DNA of 64,000 nt from Eucommia ulmoides (taxonomy: Eukaryota > Streptophyta > Magnoliopsida > Garryales > Eucommiaceae), in NCBI GenBank assembly GCA_016647705.1, contig CM028327.1:43030017-43094016 (forward strand), read 5' to 3'. Below are positions 11,860-24,260 of the stretch, in pieces (position 1 is the stretch's first letter; each line of letters begins with the position of its first letter). The position numbers and the translations under genes were made by a program. A model generated the notes under the pieces. The model saw only the letters and a program-made list of their open reading frames with translations, was not told the DNA's origin and ran no database searches.

Positions 11860-12170
11860 GAGAATAGATGGGGAGAGAAGAAGCATACCAGAGATGGTAT
11901 TGGACAGTGACGGCGAAAGCAGAGGACGACGAAGGCCTGATGGGGCGACGGCGACGGCGGATGGGCTGCAGAGACGGCACCAACATGTCGGCTACGGCGT
12001 GTGGAATGAACGGCGATACTAACCGAGATGCTTCAGTACGGCGGGTGGAAGAAAACTGTGCAATTTCCCCGTTTGTATTTCACCAAAATTTCGACACTTT
12101 CCCACCCAACAAACCGACCTTCCATTTGTAGACTCACTCACGCGCCTCTCTCCCTGCTGTAATCTCACGG
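11860..12170. repeat. GC-rich module B closing array block 2
   Basis: Similar to the module at 8880-9190 (AACGGCGATACTAACCGAGATG, given here in part, and CACGCGCCTCTCTCC). A telo-box-like CCCTAAACCCTAAAA lies just before it at about 11843. The plus frame from 11868 is open for 87 codons, but its Arg/Gly-rich translation matches nothing I know. I regard it as part of the repeat and not as a gene. Confidence 0.45.
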
Positions 12171-13192
12171 CTACTCAATGGGGTTGATGTTAAATTTCAT
12201 TTGTTATAGGGGATGACTCTAATATATGAGTGGGCCTTGGGGCCCATATTAAAAATCCATTTTTTATTTTATTTTTCTAAGTTCCGCAGATGATTATGCC
12301 CTCCAAATGTGCAAATAATTGAATAACCTTAATCATAAGAAACCCAACAATAATTTAAAGAAAAATGTTTGCAGGCTGTACGCGAGCTATAATTACACAA
12401 CAAAACATATATATGACCAAAAAAATACATTATTGGGACTAAAAGAGGGTTTTGCCGATGAATGGCCCCGTATCTCGGCATTCCTTTTGTTTTGTCTGAT
12501 GCTCAACGGATATTGAAGTAAAAGCGATAACACCATTAAGCAAACAAATACCTGTGAGTATATTAAACAGAGTATTACTGACAGATGACGGCGAGCAGAC
12601 AGACAACGGGGGCGAGCAGTTGAACGACGGCAAGCAGGAGGCAGCACGAGCAGGAGAGACGACGGCGAGTAAACGGACAAAACCAAATGGTACAAACTAC
12701 AAAGACAACATTTTACTTGTAAGAATGGTACAAGGCAAAACCACAACAAAAGGAAAAACGAGCACAGTTACGATAAAGAACGATGGCAATAGTACAATCA
12801 CTGTAAATAATAGAAACAATAACATGGAGTACACCTGAAACCGTCGCGGCGGCGACCAACAAGGCGAGACTCGAAATTGGCAATCAACGACAACTCGACA
12901 AAGCGATCGACGGGGAATAGAAGCGATCCATCGCGAACGAACGTGATGGATGGTAGCAGCGACGAAAGACAGGAAGAGATGGAGGTTGATGTCGTTGAGG
13001 AGGATGAAGATGAATGAAGACAGCGAATGGAAGTGAATGAAGACGAGTGGAGGAGCTGTTGGTCGAGATCGACGACGAATGGAGATGAATGAACTATGAA
13101 GATGAGGAGGAGCGGTTGATCGATTCAAGATCTAGGAGCAAAGGTGGGATGAGGAGGAGCAAGGAAAAGGGATGAGCGGTGGGATGAAATTA
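12171..13192. other. Spacer without recognised gene
   Basis: Contains GC-richer stretches (about 12580-12680 with GACGGCGAGCAG repeats, and 12840-13110 with GACGA/GATGA runs) that open long frames on both strands. None resembles a known protein. May be further non-autonomous transposon sequence. Confidence 0.35.
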
Positions 13193-15074
13193 GGTTGCGT
13201 TTGGTTAAGAAATTTGGTAAATTCATGGATTTGTAAAATAAAAGGATTTTAAAATTCAGAATTTTAAAATTTCTTTATTTTACGAATATTTTGTTTGGAT
13301 AGTTGTTTGAGCTGAAGTATTTGAACGTGTAATTTACAATTCTCTTATTTAGATAGATAAAATATTTATAAACAGAATTTATATGTCTATTGATTTTTAA
13401 GTTTATATAAACATTTAACAACATGTTAATATTAATTCACCGTGGTAAATTCAACGCAAAAGATTTTTCCAAATCTAAATTACACATGATTGTCCACAAA
13501 AACAAAATTAAACATGGTTTTCCACAATTAGACATACTGTCCCAAAAAAACAACTTAAAAACAAGTTAAGAAAATAAAGTTGAACAACTCATAACCCATA
13601 AATCTATTGTTTCGGCAAACAATTTAAGATGTAAGTATTTTTGTACCCGTCCGCAAGTCTTTTAAGTGTGTATTGAAAAGAAAATATAAACTCATCCAGG
13701 GCTCTAAGACAATTCTAAAATGTATTGAAAAGAAAATATAAACCTACTTGTATAAGAAAATAAGAATTTAATTATTATAACATAATAACCGAATACCTGA
13801 AACCATTTTCACTTGGCTGCCTCTGATTCACTAAGCATGAAGTCATGCAATTTCAAGTAATCTTTGGCCAATCTCTTCACAGCATGAAGAACACGGTTAA
13901 ACTGCCTATGTATTGTTTATTTGGAACGATAATAGGTGTTATGTATAACCCTATATTTTTGGTTGTGCTAAAAAATATGGAGAAACATAGCAACGGCCTC
14001 TCCAGTTGGGACGTGTTTTGTCCGTTTCAATTGACATTTATCTTTCAAAATATGGCATAATTTCCTAAAATATTGTTTGCTAACATGAAGTTGTTCAAGA
14101 CATTTAACATCGTCGCCTTGATATAATCGATTCAAAAAGACTCTTCGTTCAAACTGGAAATCACGAGAGGGCTCCCTAGGTATAATATCATACTTACGCA
14201 AGTAGTATAGTCGAATCACAATTATTGCAAGCATAACCATAATGATATCCATTTCTTCTTCCTCTTCCTCGTTTCTTAGGCGTTTACGATTTCTTTGTAC
14301 GATTTGTTGATTCATTACTCTTGTAGAGATAAAAATAAATAAAAACACCACAAAATTATTCAATTATTGTTGAGAATGAGCACAAAATACCGAAATTCAC
14401 AAAATACACTACAAATCACCACAAAATACCCAAAAAATTCATACTTTCACATAATAGATCTAGCAAAAAATTGAACCCTAATTTATTCACAAAATTCACA
14501 ATATGCAAATAACCCTAATTTATTCACAAAATGCACAAATGGAATCTAATTTATTCACAAAATGCACAAATGGAACCCATTATTCAACGAAAGAACAAAT
14601 TAACAAATAACCAACCTAGATCTAGGGTGAAATTGAAACAAACAATTAAATCTACACTAAATTGAGCAAGAAATATGGAAACGAAATGACAAAAAACCTG
14701 TTGTTGCCGTCAAGTGCCGTCGTCTTTACTCAAAGGTCATCGCCGTTCAGATTCGTTCGTCCGACTGTGCGATGGTGGTCGTCGTTCAGCCTAGATCGTC
14801 GTCTGGTGGTCGTCGTCAGCTCCGGTCTTCGTCTTCAGCACCGGTGGTCGTTGCCAGATCCGGTCGTCGTCTGGTGGTCGTCGCCGAACGTTGGTAGCGA
14901 GCTGAAGGCTCTCTCCCACGGCTGCCAAATTCATTTCTAAATCCCTCTATTCACTCAATTTTTTTTTTTTGGCAAATCCCTTCTCCTATTACTCAAATAA
15001 AAAATTTACTAAAAATAAATTTTAAAATCTCCTAACCAATTGAAATTATTCCTACAAATCCTTCATTCAAACAT
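13193..15074 (-). mobile_element. Decayed PIF/Harbinger DNA transposon with partial transposase
   Basis: The left end GGTTGCGTTTGGTTAAGAAA follows TTA. The right end near 15050-15074 (AATCCTTCATTCAAACATAA) is a degenerate inverted match. Inside, on the minus strand, lies the N-terminal part of a Harbinger-type nuclease. The GC-rich block at 14700-14930 probably belongs to its 5' region. The exact right boundary is uncertain. Confidence 0.6.
13803..14363 (-). pseudogene. Harbinger transposase (HARBI1/ALP1-like nuclease), N-terminal fragment
   Basis: The minus frame 14363-13968 carries family features: an acidic and hydrophobic N-terminus, then REPSRDFQFERRVFLNRLY, QLHVSKQYFRKLCHILKD and RTKHVPTGEAVAMFLHIF. 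After a TAG the same frame continues HNQKYRVIHNTYYRSK, a second stop (TAA), and IHRQFNRVLHAVKRLAKDYL, all typical of plant PIF/Harbinger nucleases. The catalytic DDE region is missing. So this is a dead copy with at least two in-frame stops and loss of the C-terminal two thirds. Confidence 0.85.
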
Positions 15075-16313
15075 AATAATTTTCAAAAAGTAAAAATTGT
15101 TGCCGAATAATAAAAAATTAGTAATTGGAACAAAACTAAAAATATTAAAGTGACAATTGCAACTTTGTTCTTAGGGAAAAAAATAGGTTTAAAAAAACCA
15201 TAAAAAAAAGGTACAAAAAGAAAAATAAACCAAAAAATAAAATAATAATAATAAAAAAGGGCAGAATGAGGGGGAAAAAAATAGACATATCTTCAAAAGC
15301 TAAATTTAGTGTGAAGAATTTGCCTTACTCTTTTTCAAAATTAGGAAATAAAAAATAGAAAAGGGTTGAACAAGTTATGGTTCTTAAACAAATCACAATT
15401 CGTCAAATTTCTTTAATAGATTTTCCAATTAGACCAGATTAAAACTAAATTATAAAAATGAAAGAATCAATGTGTTAACTACTAAACATCAAGGATCACT
15501 TAAACACCCACTCCTAAACTTGAAGGATAAAAACTGTAATTTCCTCCAAGACAGATTAGAATAACTAGATGGGAGACACATATGACAATTGCACTTGATT
15601 TTTTTTTCCGAGTAAATAAAAAGAAAATTTATTATTTAGTACTCAAAAGATATACAGATCATAAAATAGATCCCCCACTATTATAATAAATTTTCTAGTC
15701 CCCAGAGATGTTTTAGGAAATAGTCATCTGTTCTTTGACCATCTTTTTACCATAATTTACATAAAATGTTATTATGTAAAATATAGTAAGATGTGAACAC
15801 TCACATTTTTATTTTACTATTTTTAATATTTTAATATATGTTAACAGACTGATTATGCTGCTATGAATGTTCATAATTTTTGTATAGAAAATTACATTTT
15901 TTTTTTTATGTTTACATGTTCTATTATTTTACGTTATTTTGTTATATTCACAAAAACGATAGAAATAAAATTTACGTCTTATTTATGAACATTCACACTA
16001 CTATTTAAAAAAATTAAACTAAAATAATCAAGAACAATAAATCAAAACATTGAAAAATGAATGTCCACACTCTTTCGAACACAATAACTTGCATCAAATT
16101 TGATAAGGATTACCAGCGTAAACATTTATACTACTATTTGTATAGTTGTGAATGTTCAAGGGGTGAATGTGTGATTTAAATGGATTTTTAATTAAAAAAA
16201 AAAAAATACATGTGAACCAAACATGGCACGGAACAATGTTCCGAAGTTCTTCATATGTGAAAAAAATTCGTGTGAACACTTTCAGATCTATAAAATTCCA
16301 AATATTTTCTTTT
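15075..16313. other. AT-rich spacer
   Basis: About 1.2 kb of very AT-rich DNA with short poly-A/T tracts and no gene, RNA or clear repeat seen. It ends at the CCTTT target site of the large Tat element. Confidence 0.4.
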
Positions 16314-16318
16314 CCTTT
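16314..16318. repeat. Left target-site duplication of the Tat element (CCTTT)
   Basis: CCTTT precedes the TGATGG start of the left LTR and recurs exactly at 47611-47615 after the TATATCA end of the right LTR, defining a single insertion event. Confidence 0.9.
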
Positions 16319-16979
16319 TGATGGTGTCAAAAATTCTCAACACGTGCAATCAGTTTTTGACATGCCAAAAACCTTCTCAACTTTTATTTTCTACTTGTAA
16401 AACCAATTAGTTCTTAAGGGGGACATCGGTGTGATGTCGGCCAAAGAGCCTCCGGCGTGAGAAAAAATCAGTTTGTTTTATGAAGAAAGCTTAAGCATTT
16501 GGATCAATCGTAAAAATAACGTGTTGATACCTTTATATATATATATATAGAGATTTTTCCAGATTGTGCCATTTTGTTGGTAAGGTTGCCTGTTTCGTGA
16601 TCCATTCCTATTAACATGGGATATGGCCACGATCTCCTCCCATTCAATATGGGAGAAGATCTCTGTAACGCTCCCATTAAACATGGGTTGTTACAGTCAA
16701 TCGGGGGTAGCGTTCCTCATGTATAGGGGAAGTGGGAAATGGTGCGTTGACCTGCTCCTGGCTTTGTTACTATGGGTCCTGATTTCCCATGGTTCGGCCC
16801 ATAGGTGAGGCCTGCTTTGTTTGTGTACTGGACCATTAAGGTCTTTTTCCAGTTGGGCTTGATGCGCTCAACCAAGATCATATATCGAGTTGTGTCTTTC
16901 GGGTTGGATCATCGACCCGATCCGACCCACGAGGGCAATCAAGCCTTTAATAATTATGAGCAGGAGTTTTCCTATATCA
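16319..16979 (-). repeat. Left (3') LTR of the Tat element
   Basis: A 661-bp LTR, TGATGG...TATATCA on the plus strand. Collinear with 40826-41359 plus 47488-47610. A TA-rich tract near 16535-16550 is the main length difference. Confidence 0.9.
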
Positions 16980-17049
16980 TTTGCCTTCTTGACTTTCGTG
17001 ATGATTCAGAGAAGAGATACGAAAGATCACATTTCCCATTTATATAAGT

Positions 17050-20000
17050 TCTCATCTTCCTCAAATCTTTTGATTGTTCTGCTTGTTCTCATCTTTCTTT
17101 CGATTTTTGTCACTGTGTTCGAGATGTCGTTGAGTCAATCAAGTAATTCTTTTGAGGCTAGTTCGTTGTCAAATCCCTTTGCAGAGCAGAAGACGGCACC
17201 CCAGGCTTCTCAGTTCACCGATTCCTCAGTTAACTGGGGAGATCATGGTGCAAGTTCTGTCTCAGAAGAATGGCTTGAGCCATTTTGAGAATAGTACGAC
17301 ATTCCTTAATCCGTGTCCATTAGGGTTCCATCCAAAGATGAACATCCTTATAATGCCAAAGAGGGTAAAATATGCTTCTTTGTGTGGATGTTCGAATATG
17401 GACTCACACTTTCTTTTGCTCATTTCCTTCGCAATCTTTTTCGCCAACTAGAAATTACCCTTGCTCAATTAACCCCCAATGACTTCCGTCAGATCATGGG
17501 AGCTATTATTCTTTCTCATGTAAATAATGTTCTCCTTACTGTAGATATGATTAGGAGTGTTAGTTCCCTCAAATTTCTTTTTGAATTGGGGAGATTTTAT
17601 TATTCCATCGTTAAGAGATTCTCCTTTCTTACTGACCTTTTTGCTGTGGTGGGAGAAGATCAGCCAAGGCGATACATTTTCTTCAAGGGTAATTGGGAGT
17701 TTTCTCCTGAAGAAATAGGGCAGCCTCCAGTTGTGCTGAGGCATTTTAATCACCTCTAGTAATTTCCTTTACTTATGCTCTTTTTATAATTCAAATTTAG
17801 GAATTTTGCTACAATAATCTTGATGTTTTCTTGGGTTGTCTTATGCAAGTGGTCAAACTTGCAAAAGTATTCACCTTATAACAAAGGTTGAGGATGAACT
17901 AAGAAAATTGTTGGTCTTAGAAAAGTGATCCTACAAGGTTCTTATTTCCCACTTATTCATTCTACCAACAATGGATGCATCCAAATTTAACCAATTGGAG
18001 GAGCTGCAGATCGGGAAGAAAAAGATGAGGCCTACTAAGAAACCCTCTAGGCCATCTAGGCAATCATCAACTCAGCCTACTGCCCCTGTCATTGCCAGAT
18101 CTACAATTCAACCTACTACTCAACCGACGATTGCTTCCAGAACTGTAGTTCAGCCTGTTGCTCAACTAATGGCTCCTCGTCCTCATCTTATTCTTCTTGC
18201 GAATTCCGAGTATGATGATAACTCTCAACCCTTGAGCAGACGTAGGCGTGGGGTTGTCTCTGTGCCAGTTCTTCCAGCCCAAGTTCCAATTCCCACAGAG
18301 ATTATGGGATTAGAGCTTGCCATGCGTGCAACTTGTATTTCTACCAACTGTGTTGCAGAGCCTACTTCAACATGCCATCAACCTCATTTTCCTATAACAA
18401 CTTCTTCCAGTCAGGGAGCGTCAAGCACTCGTGGCATGTCTCGTGAGCAGATGTGCCATCTGATGAAAGAGGTTGGTCCTTTAATTCTTGATCGCCAAGA
18501 GATCTTTGACAACGCGATCAAATTCTTATACGAGGAGTCCTGGAATAGGAGTTAAGCCAATATTAGGAGTCGTAGCAAAGATAAACTCTTCAGAATTCTC
18601 ATTTTTTTACTCCTTCGGGTAATTAGCTTTATTTTCAATAAGTCTTAGACTCCCTGAGTTTCTGATCAACTACTTTTATTTTGCAGATCATTTATGTTTC
18701 TTTTGTATTGGCAGGAAGTTTTGATGATGTGAATGCATTAGATACTAAGCTCATGCATCATCTAGCTGAATCCAGTCGCTTAGACGAAGACCTTCGTGTT
18801 CTCCAGGGATAGAAGGTCTCTCTTGAGATTGACTTGGCACCGGAGAGGTGGTCTCAACAGAGGTTTGAAGTTGAGCTGCACTCCGCCAATGAACAACGTG
18901 AAGTGCTACAAATGAGAAACAAGTTGTTCTCCATGGTGAACAACAGGTTTCAAGCGAAAAACTTTGCTTTGAAGGAGAAAGTTTCCGTTCTGAAGGAAAA
19001 GGTCAGCTCAGCATGGTCAGAGGTAGATCTCCTGAAGGCTAACCTCCAAGCCAAGTATGCCGCCCTCCAAGCTAGTAAGGCTGCTTTTCAGGCCAAGGAA
19101 GATGACCTCCAACACTTAGAAGGGGAGAAGAATCAACTCTCAGCTAAGCTGAACCAGGAGGTACCTGAGTTCCGCTGATCAGGCATAGACAGTGAAGAGG
19201 TTAACAACGGAGATGGTGGTAAGGAAAAAAGAGAATGAAGAATTAATCAAGCAGCTCTTGGTAGAATTTAAACGAAGGTCGAAGAACATTTAATTAGTGG
19301 GCTATTGCCATTTCCAAAACCTGGTATTAAGATATTGCCCAGGGATCGATTTCTCTTTCTTGAAGACTGAGCTGAAGGAAGAAGTGGAAGGATAATGTGT
19401 TTCTATTCAAGAGGAAGAAAGCGATAATGCTCAAGGAGGTGTACTTTGTGCGAAAGGTAAAGTGCCTCCAACAGAAACGCTCACACTAGCAGTTGAGGTG
19501 CCAACAACCAGTTCAAACCCTAGCCCTTTAGATCAGCTCATCCAAAGCTTAGATCAAGCTCAAGCTCTTCCTGGCGATGCTGCTTCTGCTTTTGCTGGTC
19601 TGCAGATCTTTGGCCAATCAAACGTTGCAAATCAGAGTGCCATACTCTAATGTGATGTCTGTCTTTTCAATTTTTAATGCCTAGATTTTATTTTCTTTTT
19701 TGTAACAATGACAATTTTTGTAATTATGAATTGTTTAAATAGTAGCCGTCGATTAATATTGGAAACATATTGTCATAATTACAGTATGTATTTCATCAGC
19801 GCACGTTAATTACTCATAAATGCACTTTTTTTTTCTTTTTTTTTTTTTTTTTTTTTTTTTTTTACGTTTTGTTTACAATTCTCTAGCATTTCTCTTTTTA
19901 TTGGTTTGGCTATTTAATACCAAACCATGCATTGAAGTTTCACACAAACCCAAATACTTTCTCTTTTTCTGTTTACCTTTTCACAAATTCTTTCTCATTT

Positions 20001-20470
20001 TTTTTTTGTTATAACAATGTTGTCGTTCCCACCTTCCTCCTTTGAGGGCATACAAAATGAAAGACAACAAGAGATTGAGCTAGGGGAGAATTTTCGTGCC
20101 CTAATGACGATGATGAAGACCCTCTCTGAAGAACATCATTGTCTTAAAGCCTTGGAGGATGCTTGTGCCATCTTCTATGCTGTGGAAGCTGTTTATTTTT
20201 GCACCATCTCTCAGCTTCAAGAACTTAGGGACCAGTTGAAGTTATTGTAGAGGAAGGCTCGTGAGCTGTCTGCTGACTTGCATTTTCACAAGAAGTATGC
20301 AGATTCGATGAAGGAGAAACATGATAAGCTCTGGGAGAAGAATAAGGAGAAGAAAGTCAAGATCAAAAAGTTGGTCTGTAAGATCAACTGGTATGAAGAA
20401 CATGATTTTTACCACTCCAACTCGGACTTTAAAAGTTTAAGACCCTTTCCTTCTCCTGGGTAGGATTAAT
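17050..20470 (+). mobile_element. Antisense coding region of the Tat element (Transposase_28-like domain plus coiled coils)
   Basis: Plus-strand blocks opposite in sense to gag-pol. Around 17125 an open stretch starts MSLSQSSNSFEASSL. Around 17313-17759 comes a domain with IRVPSKDEHPYN, FFVWMFEYGLTLSFAHFLR and ITLAQLTPNDFRQIMG, resembling the domain called putative gypsy-type transposon (Transposase_28). A Ser/Thr/Pro/Gln-rich linker follows (17971-18555). Then come long heptad-type coiled coils (18834-19178 with repeated KEKVS and LQAK, and 20017-20463). Coding blocks are separated by non-coding gaps with AG/GT-like borders, so splicing is plausible as in related Tat elements. Treated as a fossil; broken in several places. 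Confidence 0.65.
19820..19863. repeat. Poly-T tract
   Basis: A run of about 30 T with few interruptions within the antisense region of the Tat element. Confidence 0.9.
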
Positions 20471-20581
20471 GCCACACATTCATCCCTGGTTTCAAAGAAG
20501 TTTTAGACTTATCATTTTCTTTTTGTTTTTAAGTGAACAGTTTTCTGTTCTTTTTTCTTCTTTCTTGTATGACAAACAGTT

Positions 20582-20582
<1 letters not shown>

Positions 20583-20617
<35 letters not shown>
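20583..20617. repeat. (CA)n microsatellite
   Basis: About 17 uninterrupted AC dinucleotides just after the last coiled-coil block of the antisense region. Confidence 0.95.
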
Positions 20618-20620
<3 letters not shown>

Positions 20621-21119
20621 TTTGTAACGATGTACCCTTTTTTCGCTAATATTAGAAGATGGTTTTTGACATTTGTGATGTCGCTATGTTGTTCGTTTGT
20701 TCCCCTCCTACCTGCTCTCCTTCATAACTTGGTTAGTATACTAAGTTATTTATGAACCAACTTAGGCTTTTGGTTAGAGTAAATATGATGTTTAAACACG
20801 AACATAATCACAGTAAACAAGGTCACAAAATGAAGTTAAATCTAATTTTACCATTACATGAATCCTTCCAATGAGAATTTCTCTTTAGTCTTGTTCTATA
20901 ACATCATTCTCAAGATATTGTTCTTTTCTAGTTTTGAACTTATCACTCCTTACCATGGAGTTAGTATAGACTTAAACAAGTGTTTTGGATTTTTAATCTT
21001 GACTGAATAAGTAATATGTTGAAGACGAGAAGTCTATATTTGATGGAGTCATTGTAGGAGTTTAATTGGTGACTAATAAGTCCACATTGTTCACACTTAG
21101 TTTTGAACACTGAATGTTG

Positions 21120-21720
21120 CAATTGATGAATTGATCTGCACTACTCTCTAAGTAAGTTGATCTATTTTGCTGAGTGAGATAATCTACTATGCTTTGCAAA
21201 TGAGTTGATTTGCTCTGCTTTATAAGTGAGTTGCTCTGCTCTGCTCATTTGTGAATGAGTGAGTTGATTTGCTCCACTCATTTGTGAATGAGTGAGCTGA
21301 TCTGTGTTGTTCATGTCTGAGCTGATCTGCTCGGTTGATTATACGTAGTAAGTGAGCTGACCTGCTTTGCTCACTTTTGTTTCACACTTAGTTTTTACAT
21401 GCTAAGTGTTTTATAAGTAAGTAGATCTGCGCTTCTTATATCTAAGAAGATCTACTCAGTTATTTATACTTAGTGCGTGAGCTGACTTGCTCTGCTCACT
21501 TTTGTTTCGTACTTAGTTTTTTATATGCTAAGTGTTTTATGAGTAAGCTAATTTGCCCGGTTATTTATATTTAGTGAGTGAGCCGACCTGCCCTCCTCAC
21601 TTTTGTTTCACACTTAGTTTTTACATGCTAAGTGTTTATTAGTAATCTGACTTGCTCTGCTCTACTCATGTCTGAGCTGATTTGCTTAGTTATTTTATAC
21701 TTGGTGTCAGCACCAAATGC
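21120..21720. repeat. Degenerate tandem repeats (GAGTGAGCTGATCTGCTCTG type)
   Basis: Two repeat levels. Short units (GTGAGCTGAYYTGCTCTGCT) recur every 25-50 bp through 21170-21330. Three longer units of about 115-125 bp follow at about 21350, 21475 and 21590, each with CTCACTTTTGTTTC, CACTTAGTTTTTACATGCTA and AGTGTTTTATAAGTAAG. Non-coding, inside the Tat element between the antisense region and integrase. Confidence 0.75.
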
Positions 21721-22029
21721 TTTTGTACACTTAATTTCAATTCACTAAATGTTTCTTGCACTTGGTTTAAATTAAAATATGACAAGAATAAGCGGTTGCA
21801 TTAGTTGGTAAAGAAAACTTTATTTATTTGATTCATTCAATGAATGTTTCACATAGAGATAAAAAGAAATTTCAAAATTCAATCAAAAAATATGAAATTT
21901 AGGAAGATAAGGAATCTCATACGAAGTACATTCGCAAGTGAGAGATGTTCTATGGCCTTGGGATTGACACGCCATGTAGATCTTCCAGCCAGTAAGTCCC
22001 TAACATGTTTACTTCGGTTAATCAGTAAA

Positions 22030-22189
22030 GACCCTCCCAGTTGGGGGCTAGTTTTCCCAAACGAGCCTCTAGTTAGTACGGCATTACTCTTCTGAGTACC
22101 AACTCCCCTAGTGCAAAGTAACTTGGACGTACTGCATGGTTGAACATCTTTGCCACTCTTGACTTATAGGCCTTCATCCCCATTGTTGT
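22030..22189 (-). mobile_element. Tat integrase C-terminal segment
   Basis: Minus-strand translation shows RVAKMFNHAVRP and LGELVLR, the conserved tail of gypsy integrases (VGDLVLR-type). It is separated from the integrase core by the solo LTR at 22190-24260. Fossil. Confidence 0.7.
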
Positions 22190-24260
22190 TGTAAGACTTG
22201 AGTTTTGTATATGCATAATTTTTAGTTATATTTTAGAACAATTAGAAAATAATGGGGCACATTGTGTCATTTAATATTTATTTTTAAAAAATAATAATTT
22301 AGGGGTCAATTATCATTTTTAAAATATTAATTTTAGATTTTGGCCTTAAATGATATCTTAAAAATAATTAAGGGGAGATTAATATAATTTGAAAAAAATA
22401 TACAAATCATTAGGATAAATATCCCCCCTAAAAAAAAACTTAGCAAACCTTGGATAAGGATAAAAAAAAGAAAAAGATGTGGATGTGAATAGGCGGTAAA
22501 AATAATAATAAATAAATCATGTGGACTTCAATATGCAAAAAAAAAAAAAAAGTTGGAAAAGTGGGGCAGTGGTCATTGACCTTATATATACACATGTGTG
22601 AACAAAGAGGGAAGGAAAAAAAATGAGTTACCTATTTCTATTCTTTCCCTTTCTGACCGAGAGGCTTCGCCATTTTATTCTATTTTTGGGTTAACACACA
22701 TATATTTGTATGTGTGGAATATATATATATAGCTAAAAATAAAATATATATATATATATCACATTCAATTTATGGGGCTATTGGTACAGACATGAGTATA
22801 TGTATATGCAGGTTCGAAAAATATAGTAAGTATAGAAAAATCTAATTTTTGAAGAATACAATTTAAAATAAAAATTGCAAATTTTACTAAAACGATAATT
22901 TTTAATATTTCGTCGACTAATAAAAATTTTAACAGTCGATTAATATTTTTCTACAAATTAAATTGTTAATAAATTTTTTTTGTAATCGTTACTATAATAA
23001 TTTTCGTACAATTAATATTAACTTATGAAAACTAGGTGCTTAATAATTTTGAATAATAAAAAATTTGGGAATGAAAAATGGTGCAGTTTAGGGCCACGCA
23101 TTACATAGTAGATTTATTTTTAATAAATTCTTAGTTCAGGCCCTTTGGTTGTTAGGTTCACAGGCGCTGCCGCCTGCGTAGTATTTCGGCGACAGTGTTT
23201 TTATAGCGCAAAAATCGCGGTGAGTGTATTAGTCTTTTATGTAAATTGTCAAATTATATTTTCATACTAAAATGTGAAAAAAAAAAAAAAAAAGGGTTTA
23301 TTAAATAAATCATTTTATAATGTTATGCGGATCAAATAGATTTTTAAATGTGAAAAATGGTTTTATTATCCGACTATGTCATAGTGTGATTCTGTCAGGA
23401 AGGCATGTTCTGCGGAATGTTGTTGGTCCTAACAAGAGGGCATGTCCTGTAGGACGATATATTATGACTTGTCAGGAGGGCAAATCATGCAGGTGGTTGA
23501 TTATGTTGTTGGTATGTTGAGACCTGTCAGGAGGGCTAGCCCTACAGGTGATTGATTGTGTTGTTGATATATTGAGACTTGTCGGGAGTGCAAATCATGT
23601 AGGTGGTTACCCCTACTATTGAGGATATTGAATGACCCTGATATTGATAGCCACCTTAGATGACACAATCATACAGGTTACGGTACCATCGTAACTCTTG
23701 ATAGTGAGGTGAAACGATCCTATGGTTAGTAGAAAAATATGAGTGCGGTATTCTATTATATGTCAAAATGTTTGGGTTGGTTGATTAAATACATTATCTT
23801 ATTACAATGATGGCAGTGGAATTTTATTTCGGTTTGGTGTGCGATTACATCATATTGTATTTGGAAAAATTGTATTTGATAATTACGCTTGATCTATGAA
23901 ATATTTTTATATTATAAAGACAATACACCGATAAAATATTTGATTTCAAGTGTTGCAGCTAGGAGCGGGTCCACTATTGGCACTAGGTAGAGTCAGGAGG
24001 TGGTGTTATTCTGGAGGGTTTGCCGGACATGGTGAACTGTGGAAGGTTCAATTTTTTTTCTGTGGTTTTGTAGTGAATATTTGGGATATGTGTATTCTCA
24101 AATTTTGAAATGGGTAAATATATTTTTTTGAAAAAAAAAATATAGTATTGCATGTATGTGTATATATATATATATATGTATATTTGTAGATTGATCAGGT
24201 AACATCGAGTCGACGTCACGCCCGGCCTCATGCGATGGGGGCCCGGGAAAGGGTGTGACA
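22190..24260 (-). mobile_element. Solo LTR 1, long TGT(C/A)A...TTACA family
   Basis: About 2.07 kb, running TGTAAGAC...GTGTGACA on the plus strand (reverse orientation). It lies inside the integrase reading region of the Tat element. It shares with the other members the ACTATTGGCACTAGGTAGAG block (about 23970), the inverted GGTACC region (about 23680) and a CAGGCGCTGCCGCCTGCG-type boundary. It has its own tandem repeat (23395-23625, TGTCAGGAGGGCAAATC units). A clear target duplication is not visible. Fossil. Confidence 0.75.
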
